Numbered from the stretch's first letter, positions 12,055-25,979 are shown. The stretch is 64,000 nucleotides of DNA from Fasciola hepatica (GCA_948099385.1 CANUEZ040000020.1:8216501-8280500); one strand, 5' to 3'. Notes: generated by a model from the letters alone, not told the origin. Numbers and translations: made by a program.

Positions 12055-13230
12055 ATCCGGAAAACTCCTTCCACCCATCTAAATACCACTTACCATGAAA
12101 TATACGAATATACTGTTGAGTGAATTGCAATAGAAAACAAAAATATCATCAGGGAAAACATGAGGGATTATTGGTCTTGCATGCTTCTTGGCTTACCCAG
12201 TTACAATAACGACTGAACCACGAAGAATCATTTTGGCTGTTGTTGATTTGAAAAACCTTCGTGCAGACACCTGTTAGTCACTAGTCCGCTATTCGCTAAA
12301 CGCTGTCGGTCTTGCTAAGACTAGTTGATTTTTGATCGTTGTATGCCACAATATCGGATCTCAATTTGATTGCCAATAAAGTTCTATACTGATTATTCTG
12401 GACACCTCTTAAACCTATTTTGTTATTGTTGCTGCTGTTTGTTTAATCAGCTCTACGGACGGAGTGTTTCCGTGGATGACACCGCGGTTTCAGTGAACTG
12501 AAGTATTATTTTGTCCCAAAGGAACTCAAGGAACGGGACTGTATTCGCTGATGTTACAAGAGCCGACACATCTAAGTGACTTCTTATGTTCAACAAGGAA
12601 GAGATATCAAATTATAGATTAGTACGGAGAGCTTAGTTGGTTTAAATCAATCTGAGCCAATCAATATCCTTATCATGCTGGTTTATCAGTTAGGGTAAAC
12701 TGGATGCTACTTATTAGAAATAGGTCTCGTCAGAGTTTTGACGTACAGGTTCAAACAATGTCATTGTTCCAGTGCAACAAGTCATTTGTCCTTCAATCGA
12801 TTATCACAATGTGTGCTAGAAGAATGAACGATCGATCAGCTAGTTCATCGGCCGTATTAGTTGTATGTATCACAGTCACTGCAGAGTTCAAAGCGAGCAG
12901 TCGACATGCACCTTTTATTCCACCACAAACAGATGAACTTTCCAACAAGAATTCAGTTCATGTGCGACGTCATTGTGAGTCAGAAAGGGTTGAAAGGCTT
13001 CGTGAAACCGGTGGCATGAGTTACTACCGTTAAACTCGTCACGTATTTTTGGAAAGTGGTGTGATTGTTGGTTTTACAGGATGTTATTACTATTAAGCAT
13101 GAAACTGTACTGATAAGATTGCTTTCAATAAGAAGTGGGACAGGTACAGTGGAACGGGATTATCCTGAAGAACACCACTTCTCATAATGAGTTTGGGTGG
13201 AAGAATTCTATAAGTCCAAATTTACCTACA

Positions 13231-13277
<47 letters not shown>

Positions 13278-13884
13278 TATTGATAGGTGAATTTGTATTT
13301 GCGGTCGTGGAAGATTAGAGGCAGTGTTTAAGGATGTGGCGGGATTTTCGCTTGGTTGGCGTTCTCCCACTAAACAGGACCATAGCGCCTTGTGTTCCAA
13401 TTACCCGAAAAAATTTGCCGGAAAAGACAGGTGAACCGTACAATTGATCACCGGTATGTATGGATGATCGCTCCTGCCTTATAGGAATCACCTAACCACG
13501 CAATCGCTAGAGGCGCATTCTCGAATAAAAAAGCTTACTGTGGGCTGGGTGACCGAGCAGTCTAACAGCCCACGAGGCATGCACCCATGAAAGATATATC
13601 TACTTCAATTACTGACTGCTATCTCAAGCACACACGACCGCTCTGTTACACCGTACGCAAATCATTTTTCTATCGCCTAGCAAGTCGCCACTTCCTTCTC
13701 ACATTCTCTTCCTTTTTACAACCATCGAAAATTTCGATCGTCCGTACCAGCTGTAGTGCCTCTGGTGGAAATCCTGGCCATATAATCTGCCGTCCGTTCT
13801 CCTTTGGCTTCTAAGTTTCACTAAACCCACCACCGCCACCTAAAACCTTCTTTCATCCTGGATTTCCATTCAAACTAGCCGCAT
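12055..13884. other. No recognisable gene; one TA microsatellite
   Basis: Contains a (TA)n run at 13,236-13,276 and small open frames without family resemblance. The part just before 13,885 may be the 5' end of the following RTE-like element. Confidence 0.4.
13236..13276. repeat. (TA)n microsatellite
   Basis: About 40 bases of alternating T and A. Confidence 0.95.
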
Positions 13885-15110
13885 CCAAAATGCGAGCACT
13901 GATACGCACGGGACAACAGGCACGTTTAACTCGTGCGCTTGATTTCATTACTATTGATGCGTGTTGCATCTAAGACTCTAGCTCTATCATCCGACTGATA
14001 ACCTCATCTAGTCCTTCTATGAAGTTTCATTTATGCTTATCTGGGGAAGTTGAAGCTACGTCTACTGGTCTTGATCACAGTGAAAAGGTTGAAGAGGGGC
14101 TGCCAGACTGCCTCCCAATTGGCAATTATTCATACACAGTGGTGCTTAGGCGGGTCCGTACAAAGTGAGCCATCGCTGTCTCGATAGACGCAGTTTGTTT
14201 ACTATCTCGGTGTATGCATCCACTGACTGCAATCCAGATCCAGTCAAAGATGATTTCTACCAAAACGTACAGTTTAGGCTATATTCCTATCACTCGGGAA
14301 GCGGGGAATGGTTTTCGCTCTGTGCTTTGACCTCTGCCTGTTCCTCGCTAGTACGAACTTTACATGCTCTAATTTTCGACACGCCATGTGGCGTCGCCCT
14401 CTTAGAGTCAGAGGTGGATCCAGATCGACAACATCGCAATAAGCCACAAATGCGGGGCCATATACAAAACTACCAACCGTAATGTTGCGACCCTTTGACT
14501 CTGAAAACGCGCTAGTTTGCACTAAGCTGTCCATTTGTTTCGGTTGGCGTTTCAAATGTATGCTACAAGGACGGTTAGATTGCAATAAACTTCTCGATCC
14601 ATTTCGGCCATCCGTCGTCCAAAACGGGCTGGCTGAAAAGTTGGATGTAACCCCAACTGATAGCATTAGCCAGTAGCGATCACTTATCAAGAATGCTTTG
14701 CATTTTGCAAGCCTGGTGATTTGTTGTTCGTCTCGCCATACCGTATAACCCTGAATTTCTACCGAATCTATGCGCCTTCTCGGCGCACAACAGTCATTTA
14801 CTACTGGGAATAAGTATGACGAAACAGGGCTCGTAAAGAGACGTGCACATTACTCAAGTGTGCGCGACCCCGCGTTGAGGATGCTTGGTATCTTTCTATG
14901 TACGACAACCGATTTCTCCGGAGCACTGCTTGCATCTGGTGGGAACACCGAGTGAATGCTCGCGACGCACAGATAGCTGTCCTCTAACCGAAGTGATCGC
15001 TCTACGCCACCTCCGGTGACTCGGACATGTTTTGTATATGCCGTCTCATCATATTCACCTCTGTGCTACATTCGCACGTACTGGTTAAGTTTGAAATAAC
15101 GAACTTGAAC
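13885..15110 (+). mobile_element. RTE-like non-LTR element, internally deleted
   Basis: 13,885-14,000 encodes the start of an AP-type endonuclease in the form common in flatworms ('LIRTGQQARLTRALDF'). 14,170-14,460 continues it (SVYASTDCNPDPVKDDFYQ, then in shifted frames an S-x-R-W-x-Q-I-D-x-I-A-I-S-H block). From 14,830 the sequence jumps to the C-terminal tail of the RT protein (VYDNRFLRSTACI, WEHRVN, LRHLRxLGHVLYMPSH in alternating frames). The whole RT core between these parts is missing. Confidence 0.65.
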
Positions 15111-15524
15111 GGTCAGGAAATAACCTGGCGTATAGTTATGAAGAAGCTAGCATTAGCACTTGTACCTGTTGATGCTTCCCACTTTACTATGTGAGGCTCA
15201 AGGAAGGAGGATTGTTGTTGGTTAGGGATAGAACCCGACCAAACTAGATAAAAAACTCAACCGGTCAGGCCACACGAGGCAACAATCTTGCTGGAGGGGC
15301 ACGCTCAATATTACTCTATTTTTGCTTTGAATAGCCTGTCTGGTCTCATACCAATATGCGGTCATCAGACGTGCTGTGGCCTTGCCTCCTGATTTACGTT
15401 AGCCTGCGGTAGGAGAACGACCCCTCAGGCTGACTGTAGAATAATCCCAGAATAGAACCACGACGGACCACAACAACCTAGCGACCGGGTTAACGATATA
15501 TGACTTAATTCCTCAGAATCCATC

Positions 15525-16290
15525 ATGTCAAGTTCAGCAGAGCAGCTGCAGTCAATACTCCGACAACAACAGACACAATTTGAATAAGCTTATTTCAAAA
15601 TGATGGAGTCCATGATAAAACAGTTTAGCTTGCAGTATTCCACTCCAACATCAAAAGGAAACCAAATCCATGTCAACAGATAAAGTTGTTGCCAGTATCA
15701 CACAGTTCGGGTATAATCCAGATGCATCATCTGAGATTCCTGGTTTATTTGCTGGGAAGACATTTTCCGGATCCATGCCAAGGTTGATGGTAACTGGAAG
15801 TTGCGCCTAATGACGCAAAAATTGGGTATTCGCGATCATGAACGTTATGCCTGCATGATTCTACCAAAGTGCCTCGCGATTTCTCATTTGAGCAGACCGT
15901 GAAACAACTCCCCGACATTTTCGGTGACAAGTAATCCTTGTTCAATATGCGTTATCAGTGCCTGAAGATGGTGAGCAGTGATTCAGATAATTTTATCACT
16001 ATTCAGTAAAGTCAATCGTGAATGCGAAGGGTTCAAGTTGAGTACCATGACAAAGGACTAGTTCAAGCGCCTCGTTTCGGTTTCTGCTATTCAGCCGCCT
16101 CATGATGCCGAACTTAGAAAACACCTTCGCGGTCGAATTGAACAAGACCCAAGTGCAATCCTACAGAGTGACTGAAGAACCTGAAACATGATTCACATAT
16201 TGTGGAGCAACTTAAACAAACTTATGCCTCCACCGATATTTATGCAATATCAAAGCCCGTTCAAGTAAACCAAACCTACAAGTCCATCTC
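15525..16290 (+). pseudogene. Ty3/gypsy gag remnant
   Basis: The ATG at 15,525 opens 'MSSSAEQLQSILRQQQTQFE' followed by a stop where flatworm gag continues. The remainder is legible across frames: a W/F-rich segment, 'KLGIRDHERYACMILPK' at about 15,810-15,865, and a Q-D-P-S-A block at about 16,140. This is the capsid-like structural protein. The C-terminal CCHC knuckles are not recognisable. A separate gag fragment with its zinc knuckle region lies at 44,680-45,145 on the minus strand. Confidence 0.7.
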
Positions 16291-16299
16291 TAGAAAACT

Positions 16300-16700
16300 A
16301 CCAACTGTATTTCTGTGCAACACTGTCCCTTTAGAAAGCATATTTGCTAAGAATGTCATCAGGAAGAACACGTCCGCATGATTACAGATTGGTACGGCTT
16401 CTGACATCACAACCATATCAAAACATACTTGGAACACCATCGGAAGGTTAAATATGGGTACACCAACACAAACAGCACAGAACGTATCTGGTGGACCACT
16501 TTTGCACACGCGTGAAACCAAGTATAATATTACTTCCATATGACGTGCAGTTCGAGGGTATATGTTATCTCAACCTGCCGGGACTCGAATGGATCCAGAA
16601 ACCTGGTCTTTTCGACGTGCCACTCAATCACCTATGCAACAACTTCCTGCTAACTCAAAGCCCTTCGGCGACAGGTAAGCGCGCCTCAACCCTACCACGA
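16300..16700 (+). pseudogene. Ty3/gypsy aspartic protease remnant
   Basis: 16,385-16,410 reads Q-I-G-T-A-S-D-I-T. In this family the protease active site is D-T-A/G-S, and here the aspartate codon has become GGT (16,391-16,393, glycine), which would abolish activity. Downstream, 'YTFHxxQFEGICYLNLPG'-like sequence and SATGKRASTLPRDLQEKF lead into the RT. Confidence 0.6.
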
Positions 16701-16789
16701 GATTTGCAGGAGAAATTCGACAGTTTTCCAAGATGGCATCAGCAGATTTACAAAAATATAACAGCCAACCTATGCCTTCATTCCGATTG

Positions 16790-17870
16790 CCATTGTCCGA
16801 CAAAAAAGACCGGTACCATATGCAGCACTCTGCGTGGTAGATCATGAATGAGGATGCCTCCAAAGAGATGGAGTCACTCAGTCAGTAAATCATTCTGAAT
16901 GGGCTGCTCCGATCGCGGTAATTAAAAAGGCAAACGACAAAGTTCGTATCTGCGCCGATTTTTCAACTGGTCTTAGTGGTGCTCTGGAAACACCAGTATC
17001 CGTTGCCCCTGCCGGCGGACATATTCGCGAAGCTAAACGGTGGAGCACGGTTTGCTTAGCTGGACCTACGTGATGCAATATTTCAGCGAATCATGAATTC
17101 GATGTTGTCAGACACTGAAGGATGGAGTCAAGAACAATTATCAAAGCAATTGGAGACCGTTCTCAGCAAATTTCGAGAGTATGGCTTTCGCTTGCGCATG
17201 GACCAGTGGAAGTTCTTTATGCCTTACGTAAAGTACCTCGGATTCATCACTGACAAATATGGTCGCCCCCGGACCCTGAAAATATTGAAGCCACGGGGAA
17301 GATGCCTCCTCCTAAGGATGTTAATTTACTGAGATCGTTTTTGGGCCTTGTAGGCCACTATAGCTCTTCTCTACTTGACATGCATCGCCTCCAACATTCT
17401 ATGAACGAGCTACACAAGAGGGGCGTGAAATGGAATTGATCCCATCAGTGCCAACATACCTTTGAGGATGTGAAACAAAGGTTGGGTTCTAACTTGCTAC
17501 CTACTCATCTCAATCCAAGTTTAGAGACCCTGGCTGCAGCGGATGCTTCGGATTATGGAATTGGTGTAGTGATTTCATACATCTTTCCTGATGGTACAGA
17601 AAAAGCTCTCTCATGTTGCACGATATCTGACGGCAGGTGAACGCGATTACGGTCAAATCAAAAAGGAGGCCTTGGCTATTATCTTTAGTGTGAAGGGTCA
17701 CAAAATTTACTATGGCCACCATTTTATTCTCCTCACGAACCACAAATTTGTAACCGCTATTTTCAGATCAAAGAAAGGTATTTCCGCGTACTCCACTAAC
17801 CGACTTCAGTGCTGGGTAACCCTGATCCTTGAGTACGATTTCGAAATCAGATACTAAGCAGCAACTCAAA
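16790..17870 (+). pseudogene. Ty3/gypsy RT and RNase H, catalytic core deleted
   Basis: The RT N-terminus (KRPVPYAAL, then WAAPIAVIKKANDKVRICAD) is readable at 16,803-16,970. At about 17,065 LRDA joins directly to IFQRIMNSMLSD, so the segment with the first catalytic aspartate environment and the F-G-V block is gone. About 40 bases later, where Y-L-D-D is expected, the sequence runs straight into the L-E-T-V-L helix, so the catalytic YxDD box is also missing. Thumb and RNase H follow (YLGFITDKYGRP; LAAADASDYGIGVVIS with the first RNase H Asp; LTNHKFVTAIF). The same deletions occur in the mirrored copy. Confidence 0.75.
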
Positions 17871-20800
17871 TTGGCCAAGCAGAAGCACTATCATGCCTTA
17901 TCCGCTCCAGAACCAACGAACCAGAGAATACGGTCAGTATGTTCATATCTGTGGTGTCGGAGATCAAAAGTTTGGTTTTGAACACAATTCGCGCACTTCC
18001 AATTACCCTTGAGAAAACTCGCACAGCAACACAGCGAGTTCCACTGCTGCAAACAGTTATCAAATACCCTCAAGTCCAGTGGTGTGCAACACTTTCAGGA
18101 GAGCTCCAAAATTCAATCAGCACAAGCATGCCCTGTCAACAACCAACGATTGTATCTTGTTCTCGGAACGCGTCGTTGTTCCTAGCGAGCTGCAATGCAG
18201 AGTCCTGAAACAATTCCACACCGGTCAACCAGGAATCAATCATATGAAGGCCTTGCCTCGTGGCCATGAAAACCGGTGCAATTTGGACACACAACTAGAA
18301 GAATTGGCTCGATCCTGTAACAAGTGCGCCTGGCTTTAAAGATGCCAGTGAAGACAAATCTCAAGGCATGGCCGATACAGAAAGACCCTTAGACGACAGT
18401 GCATATCGATTATGCGGGACCAATCTACGGCCAAAGTTTTCTGGTTATGGTGAACGCATACAGCAGGAAGTTTTTCTTATGGAATGCACGATAGTCGGAG
18501 CTACAATCAACACGTTTCGTCAACTATTCAGTCGTCGTGGTTTTCCCGAAACGTATGTGAGTGACAATGAAGGACAGTTTACCTAGACCGCTTTAGCTCA
18601 GTTTCGCATTCCGTCAGCAACAAATCACGTGCGGTCGCCACATTATCACCCACAGTCAAACGGGCAGATCGAACGTTCCGCTGATACATTCAAATGACCT
18701 CTATAGAAGCCAAAAGAGGAGGGAATAACGGTAGAAATTCCCGAAACGTTTTTGTTGAATTATCGTGCAATACCGAACCCGCACTCTCCAAACGTCAAAT
18801 CTTCTGCTGGAGTCTTGATGCAAGGAATATTTCGCACTCCGTCCAACGTTATCCGGCCAAGGTAAACTGGGGGAGAAATTATTCATACAATGCAGATGGA
18901 GCAACAGTTCAATGGACGCCATTGAGCCCATCAACGTTCGTTCTTTCAAGGTCAATCGAGAAGGGTGAACGCTTGGTCACGTCCTTCAAAAGTGTGGGGA
19001 TGTTCTGTATGCGAGATCTTTGTAGGAAAGAATCTATGGGCGGCACGCCAATCAGCTCAGACACAACGACTGCATCGAGGCACCTTATCTAGACACACAG
19101 GTCCCACTTGAACTGCTCCTCGACACGTTCAATCTTTCAAAACTGTCCCATGAACCACAAATAACCACACAGTTTATTCAGTTTATTCAACCATTAACCA
19201 CGCATTTCCGTGCTCTGGTTTTGGTTGCTACCTTTCGGCATCATCCAGTAAAGGGCAAAAAGAATAGAAGCATACTGGTAAAGATCCAAAAGTCGAAGTA
19301 ACAAGGGGAAAGCAAGACTACAGGGAAAGAGTCCGAATGAAACTATGCCACAAACTGCAACAACTAGACATATCACTTAATGCCTCCAACCATTTAGATG
19401 GCGAATCACGTGGAGCCCAACCTGGAAGTCTAACACGTCCTACTCGGCCAAGTCCACTGGGCACGTTTTTCATACCCGTTTACCTTGTCATGGACTGACC
19501 ATCTCGACCTACCCTCTAATAAGCACCCGTCCCACAGAACAGCGTACGCTGAGGAAGTCTCGGTGGGCATGCGTAACACATGTCCCAACTACCCTAACCT
19601 GTTTAGATTCAGCACTTGATCCATAAACTGACCTCTGATTCCCAAAACCTTACGCCGAACCTCACCATTGCTGATACGATGTTCCCATCTTACTCGGAAA
19701 ATGCTACGGAGAGATCGGTGCTCAAACACCGACAATCTTAACCTATCTTCTACCCTCAACTGCCATATTTCTGAACCATATAAAAGAACGGACCTAACCA
19801 TCGCATTGTACACTCTGTACTAACAGACAATTGGATGTCGCGCGGATACCACAGATGACGGAGGTTGGCAAAAGCCAAACGCGCCTTCTGTATACGCGAT
19901 GACACTTCATCCGTTATCTGTCCACCCGGTGAGATGTGACTGACCAGGTAACAAAATTTATCCACTCCAGCTAGAGCTTCCCCGGCCAACACAAGGTTTC
20001 ATGTTGAGCCAACCCAGTCCTGCAACAGCATTTTACACTTTGAAGGTGCAAAACGCATCCCAAACATTCCTACACTGTTGTTAAGGCTATCTAAGAAAGC
20101 TTGCAACTTACTTGGATCTTCGCTCAGAAGAACAATATCGTCCGCATTTTCCAAGTCAGACAGTTTACTGTCTGAGCAAAGATTGACGCCGCTATTCTCA
20201 CACGAAGATGGGGCTATCTCAAGATCCAATTCAACTACAAAATTGAAGAGGAAGCGTGAAAGAAGGCAACTCTGACGAATACCATTTCTCGTGGTTAACT
20301 CGGGTGAAAGATCGCCGTGAGCACGAACTCGGATTCGGCCGTTTGTGTACTAGCATTGGAAGAGAAATAAACTTCTCTGGCACACCATTCAGTGAGCGGA
20401 AGCCCCAGAAAAATGTGCAGTCAACTGAGTCGAATTCCACTTTCAGATCAAGAAAGACACAGATTGTGGGCCTACGGAAGATGTGTCTGTGCTCTGTTTG
20501 CCGAAGAGTAAAGATGTGGTCAATAAAACCCCGACCGGGTATGAAACCGGCTTGATTCTCACGTGTACACATTTTGCGGGCACTGGATAATCAGTGAAGA
20601 ATAAGCCCGATGAGTAGTCTGGAAGCGATATTTAGCAAGCTAATTCCTTTGTGGTTTTCACAAGAGGACCTGTCACCTTCCTTGTAAATCGGCACAGCCA
20701 CCGATTCACACCATTCCCTGGGAACCTGCTCGCTATCGCAAATAACACGGAGGAGTTTTGTTCACTCCGGAACCAAAGTTTCGCCTCCATCCCTGAAAGA

Positions 20801-22158
20801 ATGATGGAAACAATCCATTCAGTCCAGCGGCTTTGTACTTTGTCAAGTAACCTATCTCTCGCACAACCTCCATTTCTGATGGAGGACTGATATCTACCTG
20901 CATCGTTTCTCTGGCGGGTATATCTGGAAGGTCCACCGTTGAAGTGGACCAACTGAATTGTTCCTTAAATTGCTCTGCCCAGCGCTCCAAACGACGTCCC
21001 GGAGAGTGAATCAGTGAGCCGTCGGATTCCTTAATTAACTCACATACACCTGGTTTCCGTGGATCGGTACCTCTAATCAAACGGAAAAAATTGCGAGTAG
21101 TGCCAATGAACGCAGCCTTTTCCATTTCCCCACATTTCGCAATCCACCACTACTCAGTCATTCCTTAGGCTCCCAGTCAGCTGGCGTCTCAGGGATTTAC
21201 GCACTTTATTGAACGTGGCATCCGAGGGACGGGTCTGTGAGCGTCCAACAGAGCGGCTGATGTCGAAGATATCCACTGTTTATGAGATCGACTTGAACCA
21301 GAGCTCCGGGTGGCATTCGAAGTGGCATACAAAGCTACCTTCACCTGCTGCCACCGTTCATTTTGGTCCTGAACATCTCGGTGCATCGACAACCGCGTAG
21401 ACACCTCCATCTGGAAACTGTGTAGCTGGTTATCGTCGAAAAGCAACTGCGCGGGACGCATGACAATAATTTTGGTTCGACCACGGACGAGACATCAACA
21501 GAAGCAAACATGTATCAAGGCGGGATCTGAGTCCACAGGTGTAGACCAAAATGAACGACAGTCTTCAGTTGATCCAACCAGCGGTGACCAATCACAATAT
21601 GGTCAATCTGAGCCCAACGTTTTGAAGACGAAGGAGGACGCCATATGAGTCTGTGCTCCTTCTTATGGAAAAAGTTCGTACTTGCCAGAAACAGTCTGCG
21701 GTCAGAGCACAGATGGATGAGACGATCGCCGTTAACGATACGATCGGCTGGGATAGCAGATGGGCCTCCAATGTGCCTTTCGGAATCTCACAAAGGAACA
21801 AATTGGGCGTTGAAATCCCCAGCAATGACCACCACGTCCGTTGAACGTGCGCATCAAAGTAGCTGAGACAAATCGTGATAGAACTCTTCCTTGGCCCCAG
21901 AAGAGTTGCAGTCAGTCAGCACATACAAAGACACGACCAACAAACATCGGCGCTTCAGTTTGTTATTGCTGACACGAACAGAACCGTCCAACCGAATTGC
22001 ACACAAACGACTGCTGACTGGAATCCAGTCCAACAGTGCGCGCTGAGCTTCCATGCTCAAGGTAATCCCAACGCCAGCCTGACCACCAGCTCTAGACACC
22101 CAATCACCCGACACAGGAAGAGTGGAGTGAGAGGCTGAGGTTGTATCTGGGGTGCGAA
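16858..22158 (+). repeat. Left arm of a 5.3-kb inverted repeat
   Basis: Positions x in this arm correspond to 48,616 - x in the right arm throughout, so there is no net indel over 5,301 bp. By eye I found two substitutions (17,029/31,587 and 21,669/26,947). The outer limit is where CTCCAAAGAG begins; the inner limit is just after TCTGGGGTGCGAA. The arm holds the 3' two-thirds of a gypsy element (plus) and most of an RTE-like element (minus). Confidence 0.95.
18160..19092 (+). pseudogene. Ty3/gypsy integrase remnant
   Basis: An HHCC zinc finger is visible (HTGQPGINH ... CNKC, 18,220-18,335). The catalytic core follows: VHIDYAGPI (first Asp), VSDNEGQFT (second Asp, about 18,560) and PQSNGQIERS (Glu, about 18,660-18,680). 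All three catalytic residues survive, but frames change at about 18,340 and 18,590 and a stop falls near 18,585, so no full-length protein is possible. The frame then stays open 18,694-19,092 and covers the C-terminal region. Mirrored at 29,524-30,456. Confidence 0.75.
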
Positions 22159-22498
22159 AAGTTATCACGGAAGTGGAGTCTTGCATGCGTGTTTCGGATA
22201 CTCAGCGTACATATATTTTAAAAGTGTCAAGAGTCCTAGTAAGGGTAGCCTGTTGCCCCATCTGACATAGTGTGCAGTCGTTGAAGGCAGCCAGGTGAAG
22301 TGAACATTTAGGCTTAACAAGTGCGATCGATTCATACCCAACTCCCGAACTACTGCTTTTATCACAGCCGCAACTACCCGTGGCGTTTTGCATCGATCTT
22401 AGATTAAAAGAGAAAGGAAATTGGAGGTTTCTGGGCGAACTATACTTCGCGGCTGCCCACACCGCAGAAGCAAATAACAACACAGCAACAGCCCACAC
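19150..22498 (-). mobile_element. RTE-like non-LTR retrotransposon, nearly full length but broken
   Basis: Minus strand from the endonuclease N-terminus (AFNDCTLCQMGQQ at about 22,290) through a region like the AP endonuclease (VPVSSRLCAIRLDGSVR; SDRRLFLASTNF-type and QIDHIVIGHRW blocks), a linker, the RT palm (QAGFIPGRGFIDHIFTLR; ICVFLDLKVEFDSVD with the first Asp), the catalytic box ENADDIVLL (NADD; both Asp present), and the C-terminal VLLYGSEIWQL ... LGHVLRMP tail. At least eight frameshifts or stops break it. The sequence towards 19,150 has a short repetitive tail (TAAACTGAATAAACTG on the minus strand). Most of it is duplicated in the right arm. Confidence 0.8.
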
Positions 22499-22695
22499 CC
22501 AAAGTATCTGAGAACGGAAACAGAGGATACCGATTCAAGTCAATCCACGCCGACGATCATGAGACAAGTCGCCTTCTCGAAAGGGGAGGTATTATGGTGT
22601 CGTGAACACGAAGCCAAGCTACCAATCGAGCGAACGAGCCAAGCCGAGCCAATCAGTAAGTAGTTTGTAAACGTGTGGACAAAATTTTCCCGGAA

Positions 22696-22738
22696 GCACA
22701 CGACCGGTTTCGCGGTTGTTGCCGCTCATCAGGTATGC
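22696..22738 (-). ncRNA. Hammerhead ribozyme, type I, canonical core
   Basis: On the minus strand: helix I 5' strand GCATAC, core CTGATGA, helix II GCGG-CAACAA-CCGC, core GAA, helix III ACC|GGT with no loop, U16.1, cleavage nucleotide C17, then helix I 3' strand GTGTGC. GCATAC and GTGTGC pair over all six positions (one wobble), and helix II is a perfect 4 bp with G10.1-C11.1. All conserved core bases are present. ACCGGT is self-complementary, so helix III could form between two molecules, as proposed for the minimal hammerheads of Penelope-like elements. It lies about 200 bp upstream of the RTE-like ORF on the same strand and outside the duplicated arm. Function is inferred from structure only. 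Confidence 0.85.
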
Positions 22739-22800
22739 GTACTCAGGTACACCTCTGACCACTCGTGTTCATAATTATGCACTTCTACATTATATCTTCA

Positions 22801-23141
<341 letters not shown>

Positions 23142-23145
23142 TATA

Positions 23146-23465
23146 GGGAGATGGCTAAACACTGATTCCAAACCAAATATGAGTGGCGTATGAGGCCTAA
23201 AACACTATGCTCACCGGAAACTGTGGCGGAGAAGTGCACTGGGCACCCAGGAGGTTCGGCCTTATTTGAAGGGCGTATGAAATGAGCAATCGGTCACCGG
23301 CCCCCTGTCGGTTACGGACCACACGTTTCGTCCCGCTGCCTTGCAGGTTAAGCTTTGGATAGCTGAAGGCTCCGGCTGTGGATCCCTAAGAAAACCACCT
23401 AATTTGACCTAGGCAACCTGGCAGTATCGAGCCGATAAACAAATCATGGACTCGGATTATCTATC
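23146..23465 (+). repeat. Copy of an RTE-like 5' region, without its ORF
   Basis: Similar along its length to 38,051-38,350, which lies just upstream of an RTE-like endonuclease ORF: both share GGCGTATGAGGCCT, ACACTATGCTCACCGG, CTGTGGCGGAG, ATGAGCAATC/ACTGAGCAATC and CTGCCTTG(C/T)AGGTTA. Here no endonuclease follows; a TA microsatellite does. It is either a solo 5' fragment or an independent repeat. Confidence 0.6.
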
Positions 23466-23524
23466 CCTTCCTTCCCGATGGTGCTATGTTTTGTTCGGCA
23501 TATAGTTTGAAACCAGGACAGGTG

Positions 23525-25358
<1,834 letters not shown>

Positions 25359-25979
25359 CGATATTTTCTTGCTCCTTGCATGAAATGCTATAGCAGCAAA
25401 TCTCTCGATCAGTTATAGCGCCGAGATTTAGCGAAGAAATGAGTTCATGTTCAGCCAATGCGTTCGGTAGATCTTTTTTGTTTCCCAATACAAGTACCGG
25501 AATGCCAACCAATTGCGGTTTGTCCAACAAACTATGCAATTCGTTCCGCGCTGCTTCAATTTTGTCTTGATCAGCCGAGTCAACCATATAACTAAAACTA
25601 AAGCTACTGAAAATCGAGGGCCTACATGATGGCATTCACTCCACGACAATAACGTTCCCACATACTACGAAATCTCGGCTGGCCACCTATATCCCAAAGC
25701 TGACAAAAATCAATTATATAAATACGCTATACCTTGATTGTGACATTGCCTTTAGTCACTTTGCGCAGGTTAAATCCGACCGTAGGTATCATATCCTCCA
25801 CGAACTGTCCGGACTGAATGTGGAATAAAGCATAAGCAAAGACAGGAGAAACTCACGGCGATAACGTTAACGAATGTGGTCTTCCCTGAATACTGCAATC
25901 CGACAAGTGTCAATTCCATTTCCTCTTTCCAGAACAAACTCCGGATCCAGTCGAGAATGCGTTGAAAGAAAGCTAACAT
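25359..25979 (-). CDS. ARL8: ARL8 small GTPase (four exons, 3' end not found)
   Basis: ARF-like GTPase of lysosomes, which recruits kinesin adaptors to move them along microtubules. Exons on the minus strand: 25,979-25,857, 25,813-25,733, 25,699-25,626 and 25,591-25,359, joining in phase to about 170 residues. Introns of 43, 33 and 34 bp all have GT-AG ends, and a further GTAAGT donor follows exon 4. Visible motifs: G1 GLQYSGKTT, switch I IPTVGFN, G3 [11 protein letters not shown]4 [10 protein letters not shown]5 SISCKE. The N-terminus [20 protein letters not shown] is the family's acetylated amphipathic helix, so I start at this Met rather than the in-frame Met 36 bases upstream. Only about 16 C-terminal residues are missing. 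The gene sits in the spacer between the palindrome arms. No disabling change was seen. Confidence 0.93.

Larger units (their letters stand above)
15525..19140 (+). mobile_element. Ty3/gypsy LTR retrotransposon, gag-pol pseudogene
   Basis: Plus-strand copy read in order gag, protease, RT, RNase H, integrase with many stops and frameshifts; the parts are given separately. Everything from 16,858 on is repeated in inverse at 26,458-31,758. I did not find convincing LTRs. The upstream edge is probably between 15,110 and 15,525 and the downstream edge near 19,140, where the RTE-like element on the other strand ends. Confidence 0.8.

Noticed and set aside
23310..23345. GACGAAAC-like string on the minus strand, a possible hammerhead
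   Set aside because: No CTGATGA core upstream and no matching helix I; the related copy near 38.2 kb lacks it altogether.
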